Assembly: GCA_036365145.1 (NCBI GenBank)
Contig: JAEOAD010002712.1
Coordinates: 3,243,001-3,307,000, forward strand
From: Orientallactaga sibirica
Taxonomy: Eukaryota > Chordata > Mammalia > Rodentia > Dipodidae
DNA length: 64,000 nucleotides
Reading direction: 5' to 3'
Part shown: in pieces, positions 1 through 10,636 of the stretch
Numbering within the stretch: the first letter of the stretch is position 1
Layout: each line of letters opens with the position of its first letter
Made by a program: the position numbers and the translations under genes
Notes under the pieces: generated by a model
Databases searched by the model: none
What the model was told of the DNA's origin: nothing
The model's input: only the letters and a program-made list of their open reading frames with translations

Positions 1-110
1 TTTAGAATTTATTTACATCCAAAAAAAAAAAAAAACCCCAAGTTCATAAAAAGCATTTATTCCTACAGGCTGGCTTGACTACCTGTTAAAAGAAATCTGT
101 ATTTTCTAAG

Positions 111-236
111 CTGGGTGTGGTGGCGCACTCGGGAGGCAGAGGTAGGAGGATCACCGTGAGTTCAAGGCCACCCTGAGACTACATAGTTAATTCCAGGTCA
201 GCCTGGGCCAGAGCGAGACCCTACCTCGGAAAAAAA
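111..236 (+). mobile_element. B1 SINE
   Basis: Lacks the segment around tttaatcccagca. Flanked by a ~23-bp duplication (88-110 and 333-355, one mismatch, ending ttttctaag). Confidence 0.92.
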
Positions 237-249
237 GAAAGAAAAGAAA

Positions 250-305
<56 letters not shown>

Positions 306-332
306 CAGACAGAAAGACAGAAAGGAAAAAGG
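237..332 (+). repeat. (AAAG)n microsatellite, B1 tail
   Basis: Long GAAA/AAAG run ending in degenerate acag repeats, grown from the A-rich tail of the B1 at 111-236. Confidence 0.95.
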
Positions 333-355
333 AAAAGAAATCTGTGTTTTCTAAG

Positions 356-699
356 TGTGGTGGTTTGATTCAGGTGTCCCCCATAAACTTAGGTGTTCTG
401 AATGCTAGGTTCCCAGCTGATGGAGATTTGGAAATTATTGCCTCCTGGAGGAGTGTATTGTTGGGTGGGCTTGTGGGTGTTGTGGCCAGTTTCCCCATAC
501 CAGTGTTTGGCACACTCTCCTGTTCTTGTTGTCCACCTTATGTTGGCCAGGGGGTGATGTCCACCCTCTGCTCATGCCATCGTTTTCTCTGCCATTGTGA
601 AGCATCCCCTCGAGTCTGTAAGCCAAAATAGACCCTTTTTGCCCAAAAGCTGCTCTTGGTCAGGTGATTTCTGCCAGCAATGCGAACCTGACTGCAACA
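356..699 (+). mobile_element. Solo LTR, ERVL-MaLR type
   Basis: Begins TGTGGTGGTTTGATTCAGG and ends CTGACTGCAACA, with TG...CA termini and the 5-bp duplication ctaag on both sides (351-355, 700-704). A degenerate poly(A) signal region (ccaaaatagaccc) lies at 624-636. No internal region is present, so it arose by LTR-LTR recombination. Confidence 0.88.
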
Positions 700-837
700 C
701 TAAGATTTTCTGTGCATGTTTAAGTCTACTTTAAAACAGTATAATTTATAGCAGTGAAGTGCATTCAGTTTATTGTACAACTTGTGTACCACCACACCAC
801 CACACTCAATACAAAGGACATTCATAAATCCCAACAT

Positions 838-984
838 AATTTTTTTGTTTTTGTTTTTTGAGATAGGGTCTCACTCAAGTCCAGGCTGACCTGGAATTCA
901 TTATGTAATTTCAGGGTGGCTTTGAACTCATGGCAGTCCTCCTACCTCTGCCTCCCAAGTGCTGGGATTAAAGGTGTACACCAA
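838..984 (-). mobile_element. B1 SINE
   Basis: Complete antisense copy from ttttgagatagggtctcact to ggattaaaggtgtacacc. Confidence 0.92.
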
Positions 985-994
985 AAAAAAATTT

Positions 995-1172
995 CTTTGA
1001 CACAGGTTCTCATTGAGCCCAGGCTGTCCTGAACCCTGTATGTAGCTGAGCATGCCTTTGACCTGATTCTCCTGCTTCTGCCCACAGTGCTGGGATTACA
1101 GGGTGCACTACCATGCTGGGTGAATGAGGTTCTGGGCACTGAGCTCAGTGCTGAGCTATGTCTCCAGGCCCA
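995..1172 (-). mobile_element. Old dimeric B4-like SINE
   Basis: Diverged B1 half (gctgggattacagggtgc) followed by an ID half ending gctgagctatgtctccaggc. Confidence 0.65.
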
Positions 1173-1559
1173 AAATAAATCTTTGTGGCTTTGATTTATT
1201 TCTCTTGGTGACTTAACATTTACAGGAAGGAACGTTTTTAGTAATTAAGAAAGTCACAGAGTTTTGAAAAGCGGAAACCCCATTTGGTTCTTTGCTTTTG
1301 CATGTTTGTCTGGCACCCTACTATAGTCAATGGCTAGGCCTCAGCATTGGAGAATTCACTGATTGGTAGTACCTAAGTACAACGAGTTATTATATAGCCA
1401 TAAAAATCATGTTATGAAAGATTAATAATAGCTAATTTAAGAATTTCCTAGTCATAAAATAGTAATGTTAAGAATCTTTTCTTTTTGGTTTGAAATAAAA
1501 GGTTTAAAATGTCTTTAAAAAAAAAAAGGAGAGAATGACTATACTAGGGCTTTTCTACC

Positions 1560-1684
1560 ACTGCAAATTTCAGAGGCATGCTCCACTTTATGAATCTGGC
1601 TTTATATGGATACTGGGGAATCAAACCTGGGCTGCCAGGCTTTGTAAGCAGATACCTTTAACCACTGAGCCATTTCTTTAGTCC
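1560..1684 (-). mobile_element. B2-like tRNA SINE, partial
   Basis: Only the head and middle remain; ends aaccactgagccatttcttt. Confidence 0.8.
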
Positions 1685-1699
1685 CCACCACTTTGTTTT

Positions 1700-2160
1700 A
1701 TTTTGTTTATTTATTTTTATTGACAACTTCCATACTTACAGACAATAAACCATGGTAATTCCCTCCCGTCCCCTCCCCTCCCCTCCCCTACCCTACTTTC
1801 CCCTTCACAAATCTACTCTCAGTCATATCCTTTCCCTCTCTCCATTAGTCTCTCTTTGATTTATTTTTTATTTTTTGGTTTTCCAAGGTAGGGTCTCACT
1901 CTGGCTCAGGCTGACCTGGAATTCGCTATGTAGTCTCGGCATGGCCTTGAACTCATGGTGATCCTTCTACCTCTGCCTCCCTAGTGCTGGGTTTAAAGGA
2001 ATGCGCCACCACGCCTAGCTTTCTCTCTTATTTTGATGTAATCATCTTTTCCTCCTATTATGAGGGTCTTGTGAAGGTAGTGCTATATCAAGGCCAATTT
2101 CTGTCTGGATGATTGCATTGTAAGCAGTCTCACCCTTCCTTTGGCTCCTATCACTTTATT
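1700..2160 (-). mobile_element. L1 3' UTR fragment split by a B1
   Basis: attgacaacttccatactta...caataaaccatgg and a later ctattatgagggtcttgtgaa and gcattgtaagcag match the L1 3' UTR; a B1 at 1866-2021 interrupts it. Confidence 0.75.
1866..2021 (-). mobile_element. B1 SINE nested in L1
   Basis: Interrupts the L1 3' UTR at 1700-2160. Confidence 0.9.
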
Positions 2161-2170
2161 TTAAAATGAT

Positions 2171-2326
2171 ATTTTTGTTTGTTTGAGGTAGGATTTCACT
2201 CTAGCCCAGGCTGACCTGGAATTCACTATGTAGTCTCAGGGTGCCCTTGAACTCACAGTGATCCTCCTACCTCTGCCTCTGCTCCCGAGTGCAGGGATTA
2301 AAGGTGTGTGCCACTGTGCCTTGCTA
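2171..2326 (-). mobile_element. B1 SINE
   Basis: Extra tctgctcc insertion beside the A box region. Confidence 0.9.
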
Positions 2327-2351
2327 GAAAATGCTTTTAAATATCATTTTA

Positions 2352-2480
2352 AAGCTGGGCACGGTGGCACACACCTTTAATCCCAGCACCTAGGAGGCAG
2401 AGGTAGGAGGATCGCTGTGAGTTGAGGCCACCCTGAGACATGAGCCTGGGCAAGAGCGAGACCCTACTTCATAACTCCCC
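2352..2480 (+). mobile_element. B1 SINE
   Basis: Internal deletion after ccaccctgagac removes the gaattccaggtc block; C-rich tail. Confidence 0.88.
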
Positions 2481-2807
2481 CCCCACACCCAAAAAAAAGC
2501 ATTTTCTACTTTGTATTTGATTTTTATTGCAGTTTGAGTTTTAATTTTTTTTAATATTTGGGATTTATGAATATATAGATCTGTTCATAACTGAGCCATT
2601 TGTGGCATTTTTAACTTTTATTTTCCCAGTTTTTCGCACATGACAGAAGTGTATGACTCCTACTTGTTAATGATTCCTAAAGGGACTTTCTTGTCCATTA
2701 CCCAGGATCTCTATGGAACTATCAATTATGTCTCATTAATTTTTATAATATGTTCCAGTGGTATTAATGATAATGATTCACAAATGAGAAAATAAAGCGC
2801 AGGGTAA

Positions 2808-2918
2808 GGCTGGGCGTGGTGGTACACGCCTTTAATCCCAAGAGGCAGAGGTAGGAGGATCACTATGAGTTCAAGGCCACCCTGAGGCTACATAAAAACA
2901 AAAAAAAAAAAAAAAAAA
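2808..2918 (+). mobile_element. B1 SINE, 3' truncated
   Basis: Jumps from gaggctacata straight to the A tail. Confidence 0.88.
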
Positions 2919-3049
2919 GGAGCAGGCTAGTAAAAATATTTGTGGCATCAGCTGTTAGGCACAATTGTTTTGAAAGGGAAATTGTTATGATTACATAATA
3001 AAGAACCTTCTCCACAATGATTCTGCTTTGTGGCTTTAGTATGTCTTTG

Positions 3050-3345
3050 TTTTGATTGTTTTTGAGGTAGGGTCTCACTCTAGCCCAGGCTAACTTGGCA
3101 CTCTCTGTAGTCCCAGGCTGGCCTCAAACTCATGATGAACCAACATCCTGCCTCTTCCTCTAACGTGCTGAGATTAAAGGTGCGTGCCATCATGCCTGGC
3201 TTGTTTTTTGTTTTAAGATAGGCTCTGGCTATGTAGCCCTGGCTGGCCCGAAACTACATAGGTCAGGCTGTCCTCAAATTTGTGGCAACTGTCTTTGCCC
3301 CAGTCTTCCAAGAGCTAGTATCACAGGTATGCACCACAGCATCAC
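3050..3345 (-). mobile_element. Two adjacent B1 SINEs, younger and older
   Basis: 3050-3201 is a recent B1; 3202-3345 is a strongly diverged B1 with the same orientation. Confidence 0.8.
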
Positions 3346-3369
3346 TGTCTTTCTTACTGTTGTTTTAAA

Positions 3370-3487
3370 AGATAGATGCATTTGTCATGTGTGTGCGTGT
3401 GCGCATGTGTGTGCGTGTGTGCACTTGCACTTGCACGTCCATGTGGAGGTCAGAGGACAACCTTAGGGTCTTTGTCCTCTCCTTCCA

Positions 3488-3522
<35 letters not shown>

Positions 3523-3875
3523 AGGTAGGTTTACACTCCAGCCCAGGCTGTCCTGGAATTCACTATGCAGTCTCAGGGTAGTGTCAAACTCACAGATCCT
3601 CCTACCTCTGCCTCCCAGGTGCTGGGATTAAAGGAGTGTGCCACCACGCCTGGCTTCCACCTCCTTTTTGAGACAGTCTTTCTTGTTTTTCTGCCATATG
3701 TGGGGCAGTCCAGCTGGCCACAAGCTTTTGGATTTTTGTTCCACCTGCCATTGCAGTAGGTGTGTTAGGATCACAGATGGGTACACCACTGTGCATCCAG
3801 CTTCAAGTGGGTGCTAGGGAATTGAACTGCAAGCTACTTGTAAGCAGGCACTTTTACCCTGAGCCGTCTCTGTTT
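3370..3875 (-). mobile_element. B4 SINE interrupted by a B1
   Basis: The GT-rich tail (3387-3420) and ggaggtcagaggacaacctt belong to a B4; its B1 and ID halves continue after the insertion to ctgagccgtctct. Confidence 0.65.
3491..3654 (-). mobile_element. B1 SINE nested in B4
   Basis: Flanked by cttccacct on both sides; begins with a ~30-base T run. Confidence 0.92.
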
Positions 3876-4420
3876 TTGTTTGATTTCTGAGGTATGAACT
3901 GTTTTGATCAATTCTAATGTAAAACTTTTATGAGTGGTGTGTTGAGTGTTAGTGTGTCTGTAAGTAGTTGACAATAATTAGTGTTGTTCTTGAATAACAG
4001 TGTAAGAAGTACTTTACAGCAATATTTTTCTCCAATTCTTAAGCAGTTATTGCCTGTGGAATAGCAGGCCTGGCCCAGTTCTTTTTTGAGAATTCATCTC
4101 ACAGAACAGTGCTTAGAATATTTTTGTTCCTCTAATCATGTTCAATTTAAGAACTGGCAGGTGTCTTTAGCTCCTGTACTTTGACATGTGGGTAATCCTG
4201 TCCTGTCCTGTTCAGCTATTAGCTTTATTATAGTTCCAGTCCTGATATAGCTGTGGAATACAGCTACTTCAGACAAATTGTTTTTTTCCTTATAGTTGAG
4301 TTTTTTTAGTCATTAATTTTTCAGTGGTCATCTTTGAAGTATGTTCTAAAAAACGAATGCATTCCTGATAAAGAATGATTATATTGTTGCATTACGGTGA
4401 TTTCTTGATTAAAAAGTCAA

Positions 4421-4592
4421 TCTCAGGGGATTGTTCAGTTGTTAAAAGTGCTTGCTTGCAAAGCCTGCTGGCCTATGTTGATGTGGGTTCGATTTCACAG
4501 AACCCACGTAAAGCCAGATGCACAAAGTGGCACATATGTTTGGAATTCATTTGTAGTGGTAGGAGGCCCTGGTGTGCCTATACTCACCCAGT
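4421..4592 (+). mobile_element. B2-like tRNA SINE, old
   Basis: Head gattgttcagttgttaaaag, later agccagatgcacaaagtggc; lacks the CT-rich tail. Confidence 0.82.
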
Positions 4593-4740
4593 TACTTGCT
4601 TCTTTAATTTCATATGGTATGTGAGTCTTGGTAAATTAACATTTAGGCTGAAAGTGTGTCTTGGTTAAGTTCTGGCTAAGAGATAAAATTTTTTGGGTCA
4701 ATTCTTAAGATTATACTTTGAAAATATTTAGATGTGAACT

Positions 4741-4899
4741 TTTTTTTTTTTTTTGGTTTTTCAAAGTAAGGTCTCGCTCTAGCCCAGGCTGACCTGGAAT
4801 TCACTGTGTAGTCTCAGGGTGGCCTCGAACTCATAGTGATCTTCCTACATCTGCCTCCCAAGTGCTGGGATTAAAGGCATACGCCACCACACCCAGCTA
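4741..4899 (-). mobile_element. B1 SINE
   Basis: Duplication tagatgtgaac on both sides. Confidence 0.94.
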
Positions 4900-5039
4900 G
4901 ATGTGAACATTTATAATACATAATGTTAGATGTCTGTTAAAGGTCTTAGAGAATAAGTTTAATGCAGTTCCTTTCCTATATCTGCTAATTAAAAATGTCT
5001 GATTGTGAGAGAAACTGAATAGAATGGGAGAAAGAGATG

Positions 5040-5600
5040 GATAGGGATAGATGAGGCAGCTTGAAACAACAGAAGTTTATTCTTTGGAGGCCAGAAGTCT
5101 AAATCGAGGCATCAGCAGGACCATGTTCTCGTAGGAGTCTGAAGGCCCAAGGGAGGGTACTTCCTTGCCTCTTCTTAGCTTCTGAGCTGGTCCATTATGC
5201 ATAGTTTTGGCCTCAGCCATCATTGGTGTGGGTACATGTATCTATGTCCAACTTTCTCTCTTCTTTTCTTTTTCTTTTTTTAAAATTTATTTGCAGAGAG
5301 AGGTGAGAGAGATAATGGACACACCAGGGCCTCTAGCTGCTGTAAATGAACTCTAGATGCATGTGCCACTTGATGCATCTGTCTTTATGTGGGTATTGGG
5401 GAATGGAGCCCAGATTCTTAGGCTTTGCAGGCAAGTGCCTTAACCACTAAGCCATCTCTCTAGCCCTAACTTCTCTTCTCTTAAAAGAATGCTAGTCACA
5501 TTGGATTTGGGTTCAGGGCTCACCCTAATCCACCATGAACTCATCTTAATTTGATTTTCAGATTCTGGGCATATGGATTTTTGGAGTATGTTATTTGACC
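5040..5600 (-). mobile_element. MLT1-like MaLR LTR, split by a B2-like SINE
   Basis: aacaacagaagtttattctt, ggaggccagaagtctaaatc, ttccttgcctcttcttagct and, after the SINE, gtcacattggattt and caccctaatccac match the reverse of MLT1-type LTRs in order. Confidence 0.65.
5265..5465 (-). mobile_element. B2-like tRNA SINE nested in MLT1-like LTR
   Basis: Complete antisense copy ending ccatctctctagccc. Confidence 0.92.
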
Positions 5601-5710
5601 CAGTAATGAGAGATCTAAGTGAATTTATATGTTGATATTTAAACATAATTAGATTCATCTATATCATATAAAACAGGTAGAATAATTTTATGTAAAAAGT
5701 TTATTTTGGA

Positions 5711-5932
5711 GGGCTGGAGAGATGGCTTAGTGGTTAAGGCTTTTGCCTGTGAAGCCTAAGGACCCCAGTTCTATTCTCCAGGACCCATGTAAACCAAATG
5801 CACAAGGGGGCGCACACATCTGGAGTTTGTTTGCAGTGGCTAGAGGCCCTGGTGCGCCCATTCTCACTCTTCCTCTCTCTCTTTCCTTCTTTCTGTCTCT
5901 AATAAATAAATAAAATCTTTTTAAAAAAAGTT
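5711..5932 (+). mobile_element. B2-like tRNA SINE
   Basis: Near-consensus gggctggagagatggcttag head to aataaataaataaaat tail. Confidence 0.95.
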
Positions 5933-6130
5933 TAATTTTATTTGCAGTTACACCACATGCATTCTTTTTCACTTTGTGGGCCTAGGGATATTCCATTGTA
6001 GCAGAGATTGCACTAAAGGAGTGTTTAATGAAATACCTGCATGTACAGTATGCTTTTATGTAGAGGTGGAACCAGAAAACTTTTCACATTATCTTGTAGC
6101 CCTACATTCCTTTAAAAAGACTATATACGA

Positions 6131-6279
6131 GCTGGGCATGGTGGTACACGCCTTTAATCCCAGTACTCGGGAGGCAGAGGTAGGAGGATCACAGTGAGTT
6201 CCAAGCCACCCTGAGACTACATAGTGAATTCCAGGTCAGCCTGGACTAGAGTGAGACCCTACCTTGAAAAAAAAAAAAA
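6131..6279 (+). mobile_element. B1 SINE
   Basis: Near-consensus; duplication aaaagactat on both sides. Confidence 0.95.
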
Positions 6280-6325
6280 GACTATTTACTTTAGAATACT
6301 ACTTGAAGTGCTCTTGTTTATTTAT

Positions 6326-6543
6326 TTTAAAAAAAAATTTTATTTTTATTTATTTGAGACACAGAGAGAGAAAGAGAGAAAGGGAGAGGGAGAATGGGCG
6401 CTCCAGGGCCTCTAGCCACTGCAAACGAATTCCAGACGTGTGCGCCCCCTTGTGCATCTGGCTTACGTAGGACCTGGAGAATCGAACCGGGATCCTTAGG
6501 CTTCGCAGGCATGTGCCTTAACCACTAAGCCATCTCTCCAGCC
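6326..6543 (-). mobile_element. B2-like tRNA SINE
   Basis: Duplication gctcttgtttattt before and after. Confidence 0.95.
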
Positions 6544-6777
6544 CGCTCTTGTTTATTTTATATCCACAACACCTAACAGCCTTATACTGACTTGTGGAAT
6601 GAAGAAGGGTATATGTGTTTCCATTGGAGGGTTAGCAGTAGGACGTGATAAGGGAGGTCATTTAGCAAATAGATGCTCCTTCCTTTCTTGAAATGCAAGT
6701 GGTGGCATTTGCCACATTGTTCTACAGTTTGGTTTATTACTTACAGTGCACCATTGCATATTAGCACACAAATGCCA

Positions 6778-6832
6778 TATATATACACTATATACTATAT
6801 ATATGCACTATACAGTATATACACACACATAG
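6778..6832. repeat. TA/CA-rich simple repeat
   Basis: Alternating atatac and cacaca units. Confidence 0.8.
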
Positions 6833-6859
6833 ATCATGACTTATTAGCTGATTTCCCCC

Positions 6860-6985
6860 TTCTTTTTAAGTTTTAGCAAAATATGCATAATGTAAAACTT
6901 TGGTATACTTTGGTATTACTAAATGTATTTATATTGTTATGCAACCAGTCTGCAAAATTTTTCATCTTGCAAACTGAAACTCTAA
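6860..6985 (+). mobile_element. Ancient L1M-like 3' fragment
   Basis: agcaaaatatgcataatg, ttatgcaaccagtc and tttcatcttgcaaactgaaa keep the order of an old mammalian L1 3' end. Diverged. Confidence 0.45.
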
Positions 6986-6989
6986 TTAG

Positions 6990-7356
6990 TTGGCCTTCTA
7001 TATCTGTGGGCTCTGTTCACAGAGTTGATCAACCATGGATCAAGAATATTTGAGCCGGGCGTGGTGGTGCACGCTTTTAATCCCAGCACTGGGGAGGCAG
7101 AGGTAGGAGGATTGCCATGAGTTCGAGGCCACCCTGAGACTACATAGTGAATTCCAGGTCAGCCTGGGCCAGGTGAGACCCTACCTTGAAAAACAAAAAC
7201 AACAAGAATATTTGAAACAGGTCGGGCGTGGTGGTGCACGCCTTTAATCCCAGCACTCAGGAGGCAGAGGTAGGATTCCCTTGAGTTCAAGGCCACCCTG
7301 AGACTACATAGTGACTTCCAGGTTAGCCTGAGCTAGAGGGAGATCCTACCTCAAAC

Positions 7357-7387
<31 letters not shown>

Positions 7388-7620
7388 AGAAGAAGAAGAA
7401 TATTTGAAACAGTTGCAGCTGTGCTGAGCATGTGTACACTGTTTTCTTGTCATTGTTCCCTAAACAGGACCTTAGACCAGCTGTTTACATAACATTTGTA
7501 TGGCCCGAGATCTTAGCTGTCTGGAGATGTTTAAGTGCATGGGAGAATATCCACAGGCTGGATGCAATACCATGTCTGCAGGTTTTGGACTCCTCCAGAG
7601 ACCCATTCTGCTGCAGATCA
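6990..7620 (+). mobile_element. Tigger-like DNA transposon remnant with two nested B1s
   Basis: ttggccttctatatctgtgg and atcaaccatggatcaagaat recall a Tigger-type terminal region; after the SINEs, gtttacataacatttgtatg and gatgtttaagtgcatggg continue its non-coding body. No transposase frame. Confidence 0.5.
7054..7395 (+). mobile_element. Two tandem B1 SINEs in a Tigger-like remnant
   Basis: 7054-7200 and 7222-7395, same orientation, with aagaatatttga before, between and after, i.e. successive insertions into one duplicated site. Confidence 0.93.
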
Positions 7621-7904
7621 GAAGGGGTGACTGTGTGATGCAGCTCCCCTCCCTCAACCCCTGCACTCACAAGTCTGCTTTCTGAGTTGGGTCTGGTCTC
7701 CCTTTTTAGTGGTCATCCTTGCTCTTGCCAATGAGGTTGCAGTAAATGCACTTGTGTGCATGCCATTCTGCATATAAACGGGGTCTATAAGGTGAAATGA
7801 TGTAAGTGCTATTGCTGGGTAAAAAAGTTTATACACTTAACTTTTGAAATACAGTGCAAAATTAACTTTCAAAAAAGGTGTCCCCGTGTTCACTTCCTCC
7901 AGCC

Positions 7905-8320
7905 ATGTATCAGCTGTTGAAGTGAAGTGAGCTTGTCAGCTGAACTGAGCTGAGCTGAGCTGAGTGGGAGGCATGATGGCCTCCAAGAAGAACCACTGCC
8001 TCCCACTGACGGTCATTGCACAGTATTGGGCCCTCACTGCTCCTGTTCCGTCATGGGTGGTGGCTGAGGAGGGGGGGGCAAGAGAAAGTATCAGGAGGGG
8101 AATATGTTCAAATACATTATATATATATGTATGAAAACTGTCAATAGCCAGGCATGGTGGCGCACGCCTTTAATCCTAGCGCTCGGGAGGCAGAGGTAGT
8201 CGCCATGAGTTCGAGAACACCCTGAGACTACATAGTGAATTCCAGATCAGCCTGAGCTAGAGTGAGACCCTACCTCGGAAAACCAAAAAAAAAAAAAACC
8301 TGTCAATAAAAAGTAAAAAA
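7905..8320 (+). mobile_element. L1-type 3' end, + orientation, split by a B1
   Basis: A G-rich tract followed by atatatatgtatgaaaactg and tcaataaaaag resembles rodent L1 3' termini. A B1 (8146-8298) with a tgtcaata duplication interrupts it. A short GAGCT tandem repeat lies at 7945-7967. Confidence 0.5.
8146..8298 (+). mobile_element. B1 SINE
   Basis: Inserted in an L1-type 3' end; ctgtcaata duplicated. Confidence 0.93.
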
Positions 8321-8561
8321 CATAGTGTGCTTACTGTCTTGCAGTTTACAAGAGTTTGGGCTGTCTTTCAGTTGTCTGTTCCCAAGGAGCAAATGTGGCT
8401 TCCGTGCTACATTAATTTAAACTCTTAAATCAAAGTATTATAAATCCCATAAACTACTTGTATATGAGCAATAATATCTGATAGAATGAGTGCAGTATAC
8501 CTTACTCTGCCAGGCACTACAAGTTGGTTTATGTTGGTCCTGCTGACAATTGGTTTGTATA

Positions 8562-8963
8562 GAATTTTTAAAGCTTTTTATTGACAGCATCTGTAATTAT
8601 AGACAATAAACCATGGCAATTCCCTTCCCACCCTCACTTTCCCCTCACAAATCCACCCTCCGTCATATCCCCTCCCTCTCTATCTCTCTTTTATTTTTTT
8701 TTATTTATTTACTTATTTATTTGAGAGCGACAGAGAGAGAATGGACACACCAGGGCCTCCAGCCAGTGCAAACGAACTCCAGATGCATGTGCCACCTTGT
8801 GCATTTGGCTTACATGGGTTCTGGGGAATCGAGCCTTGAACCGGGGTCCTTGGGCTTCACAGGCAAGTGCTTAACCACTAAGCCATCTCTCCAGCCCCCC
8901 TCTCTTATTTTGATGACATCATGTTTTCCTCCTGTTATAAAGGTCTTGTGTAGGTAGTATCAG
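8562..8963 (-). mobile_element. L1 3' UTR fragment split by a B2-like SINE
   Basis: tttttattgacagcatctg...caataaaccatggc then, after the SINE, tcttattttgatgacatcat and ataaaggtcttgtgtagg, as in the other antisense L1 3' ends. Confidence 0.75.
8690..8897 (-). mobile_element. B2-like tRNA SINE nested in L1
   Basis: Contains the gagccttgaacc variant, a short insertion in the B-box region also seen at 9900-9930 (gaggctcgattcc). Confidence 0.92.
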
Positions 8964-9430
8964 GCACTGAGTACTGGCATTAATGGCATGTGCCAGCACA
9001 CCTGGCTGCATGCTAATGACTTTAGACATGTGCTATGTGGGAATTTTCCCTGCATACACTAAGCAAGCAGTCGGTTGTGCAGTGGGCAGTGCAGTACTGA
9101 GTGTCTTCCAGTCCAAGTGTGGACATCCTCTAGGTGAAGGTGGCATCAGACTCCACATGCTAAGAGGAATTTAATTTCTATATCCTGCACTTAGGAGCCA
9201 AGGAGCTTAACAGTAACTGAAGTGTGTGAACCATCACAGCACAGCCAAAGCACAGCGTTAGAGCTAAGCAGTGTTCGCTCCCACGGAACCACAGTACCAG
9301 CCCTAGTCCCCATTCTTTTAGTGGATTTGTACCTTTCCATTGTACCATAAGTTTCTTGTCCATTTGCCTGTAGATAAACACATACAAGTTGTAATAAAAA
9401 ATCCTTTGTACCTATATTTTTTGGCTATTT

Positions 9431-9434
<4 letters not shown>

Positions 9435-9465
<31 letters not shown>

Positions 9466-9606
9466 GTTTCTCGAGGTAGGGTTCACTCTGGTCTAGGCTG
9501 ACCTGGAATTAACTATGTAGTCTCAGGGTGGCCTTGAACTCACAGCGATCCTTCTACCTCTGTCTCCCAAGTGCTGGGATTAAAGGCGTGCGTCACTACG
9601 CCCGGC
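9435..9606 (-). mobile_element. B1 SINE
   Basis: Long T run; duplication tatttggact. Confidence 0.94.
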
Positions 9607-9859
9607 TTATTTGGACTATTTTATTTAAATTCTAGAGATGATATTCTAGGAAATAGAATTTTTTACATCAAAGGTATGATTGTTTTATATTTTGATGGGT
9701 ATTGTTGGACTACAAAATCTTGCCAACATTATAATTATATAGGAAATAAACTTAGTTATCAGCTTTCAAAATTTTAATGAGGAAACATCATTTATACCTA
9801 CCATTTTGTCTAATAGAAGGTTTTTAGTCACATGAAAATCTTTAAAAAAATATATTTTA

Positions 9860-10083
9860 GGGCCTGGAGAGATGGCTTAGTGGTTAAGCGCTTGCCTGTG
9901 AAGCCTAAGGACCCTGGTTCGAGGCTCGATTCCCCAGGACCCACGTAAGCCAGATGTATAAGGTGGCACATGCATCTGGAGTTCATTTGCAGTGGCTGGA
10001 GACCCTGGCACGCCTATTCTCTCTCTAACTGCCTCTTTATCTCTCTGTCTGTTGCTCTCAAATAAAGAAATAAAAATTAAAAA
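9860..10083 (+). mobile_element. B2-like tRNA SINE, left arm of inverted pair
   Basis: Tail meets the tail of the antisense copy that follows with almost no spacer. Confidence 0.94.
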
Positions 10084-10279
10084 TATATATTTTATTTCTT
10101 TATTTGAGTGAGAGAGGAGGAGGAGAGAGAATGGGCACACCAGGGCCTCCAGGCACTGAAAACGAACTCCAGACACATGCTCCATCTTGTGCAGCTGGCT
10201 TTACGTGGGTCCTGGGGTATCGAACCTAGGTCCTTAGGTTTCACAGGCAAGTGCCTTAACTAAGCAATCTCTCCAGCCC
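10084..10279 (-). mobile_element. B2-like tRNA SINE, right arm of inverted pair
   Basis: Antisense copy ending ctctccagcccc, immediately followed by the U6 chimera's target site. Confidence 0.94.
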
Positions 10280-10300
10280 CACATAAAAATCTTTAACATA

Positions 10301-10316
10301 TGCTGGCTTCAGCAGT

Positions 10317-10356
<40 letters not shown>

Positions 10357-10406
10357 GGCCCCTGTGCAAGGATGACACACAAATTCATGAAGCGTTCCAT
10401 ATTTTT
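10301..10406 (+). pseudogene. U6 snRNA retropseudogene (5' part of a chimeric insertion)
   Basis: Nearly full-length U6: tgctggcttcagcagtacat at the start, then the conserved core (aacgatacagagaagattag) and the 3' end gcgttccatattttt. Several substitutions lie in the 5' stem-loop and core (for example cg to tg at CpG sites). It lacks an upstream PSE/TATA promoter and is flanked by retrotransposition hallmarks, so it is a processed copy, not a U6 gene. Confidence 0.93.
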
Positions 10407-10636
10407 ACTGAAATAGACCTAAAATGAAACCAACATGGCTTAGGGAATTTCGCGGAAGAGGGGTCGGAAAGATTGTTAAAGCCATAAGTTGGGTCATTAT
10501 GCACAGAGACATCGCCTCTCCCCCATAACTGATGGCTATCCCCACAATGCAAGACCCACAATCCCCGAGGGGGGAGGGCAGGGAGAAGGCTAACGATGGT
10601 ACCATCATGGCTGTATGCACATATAGATAACTAATA
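10301..10636 (+). mobile_element. U6 chimeric retrocopy (U6 fused to a poly(A) 3' end)
   Basis: The U6 T-run passes directly into 230 bp ending ctaataaaaa. The unit is bracketed by the duplication aaaaatctttaacat (about 10285-10299 and 10636-10652), so both halves integrated together. U6/L1 template-switch chimeras are known in mammals; here the partner is L1-3'-end-like but not firmly identified. Confidence 0.85.

Noticed and set aside
5711..5790. tRNA-like A and B boxes in many SINE heads as tRNA genes
   Set aside because: They are internal Pol III promoters of B2-like SINEs with the tail typical of the family; no foldable mature tRNA with CCA-adjacent structure was seen.
10301..10406. U6 as a functional snRNA gene
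   Set aside because: Several substitutions, a poly(A)-containing fusion and target-site duplications show a retrocopy; no upstream snRNA promoter was recognised.
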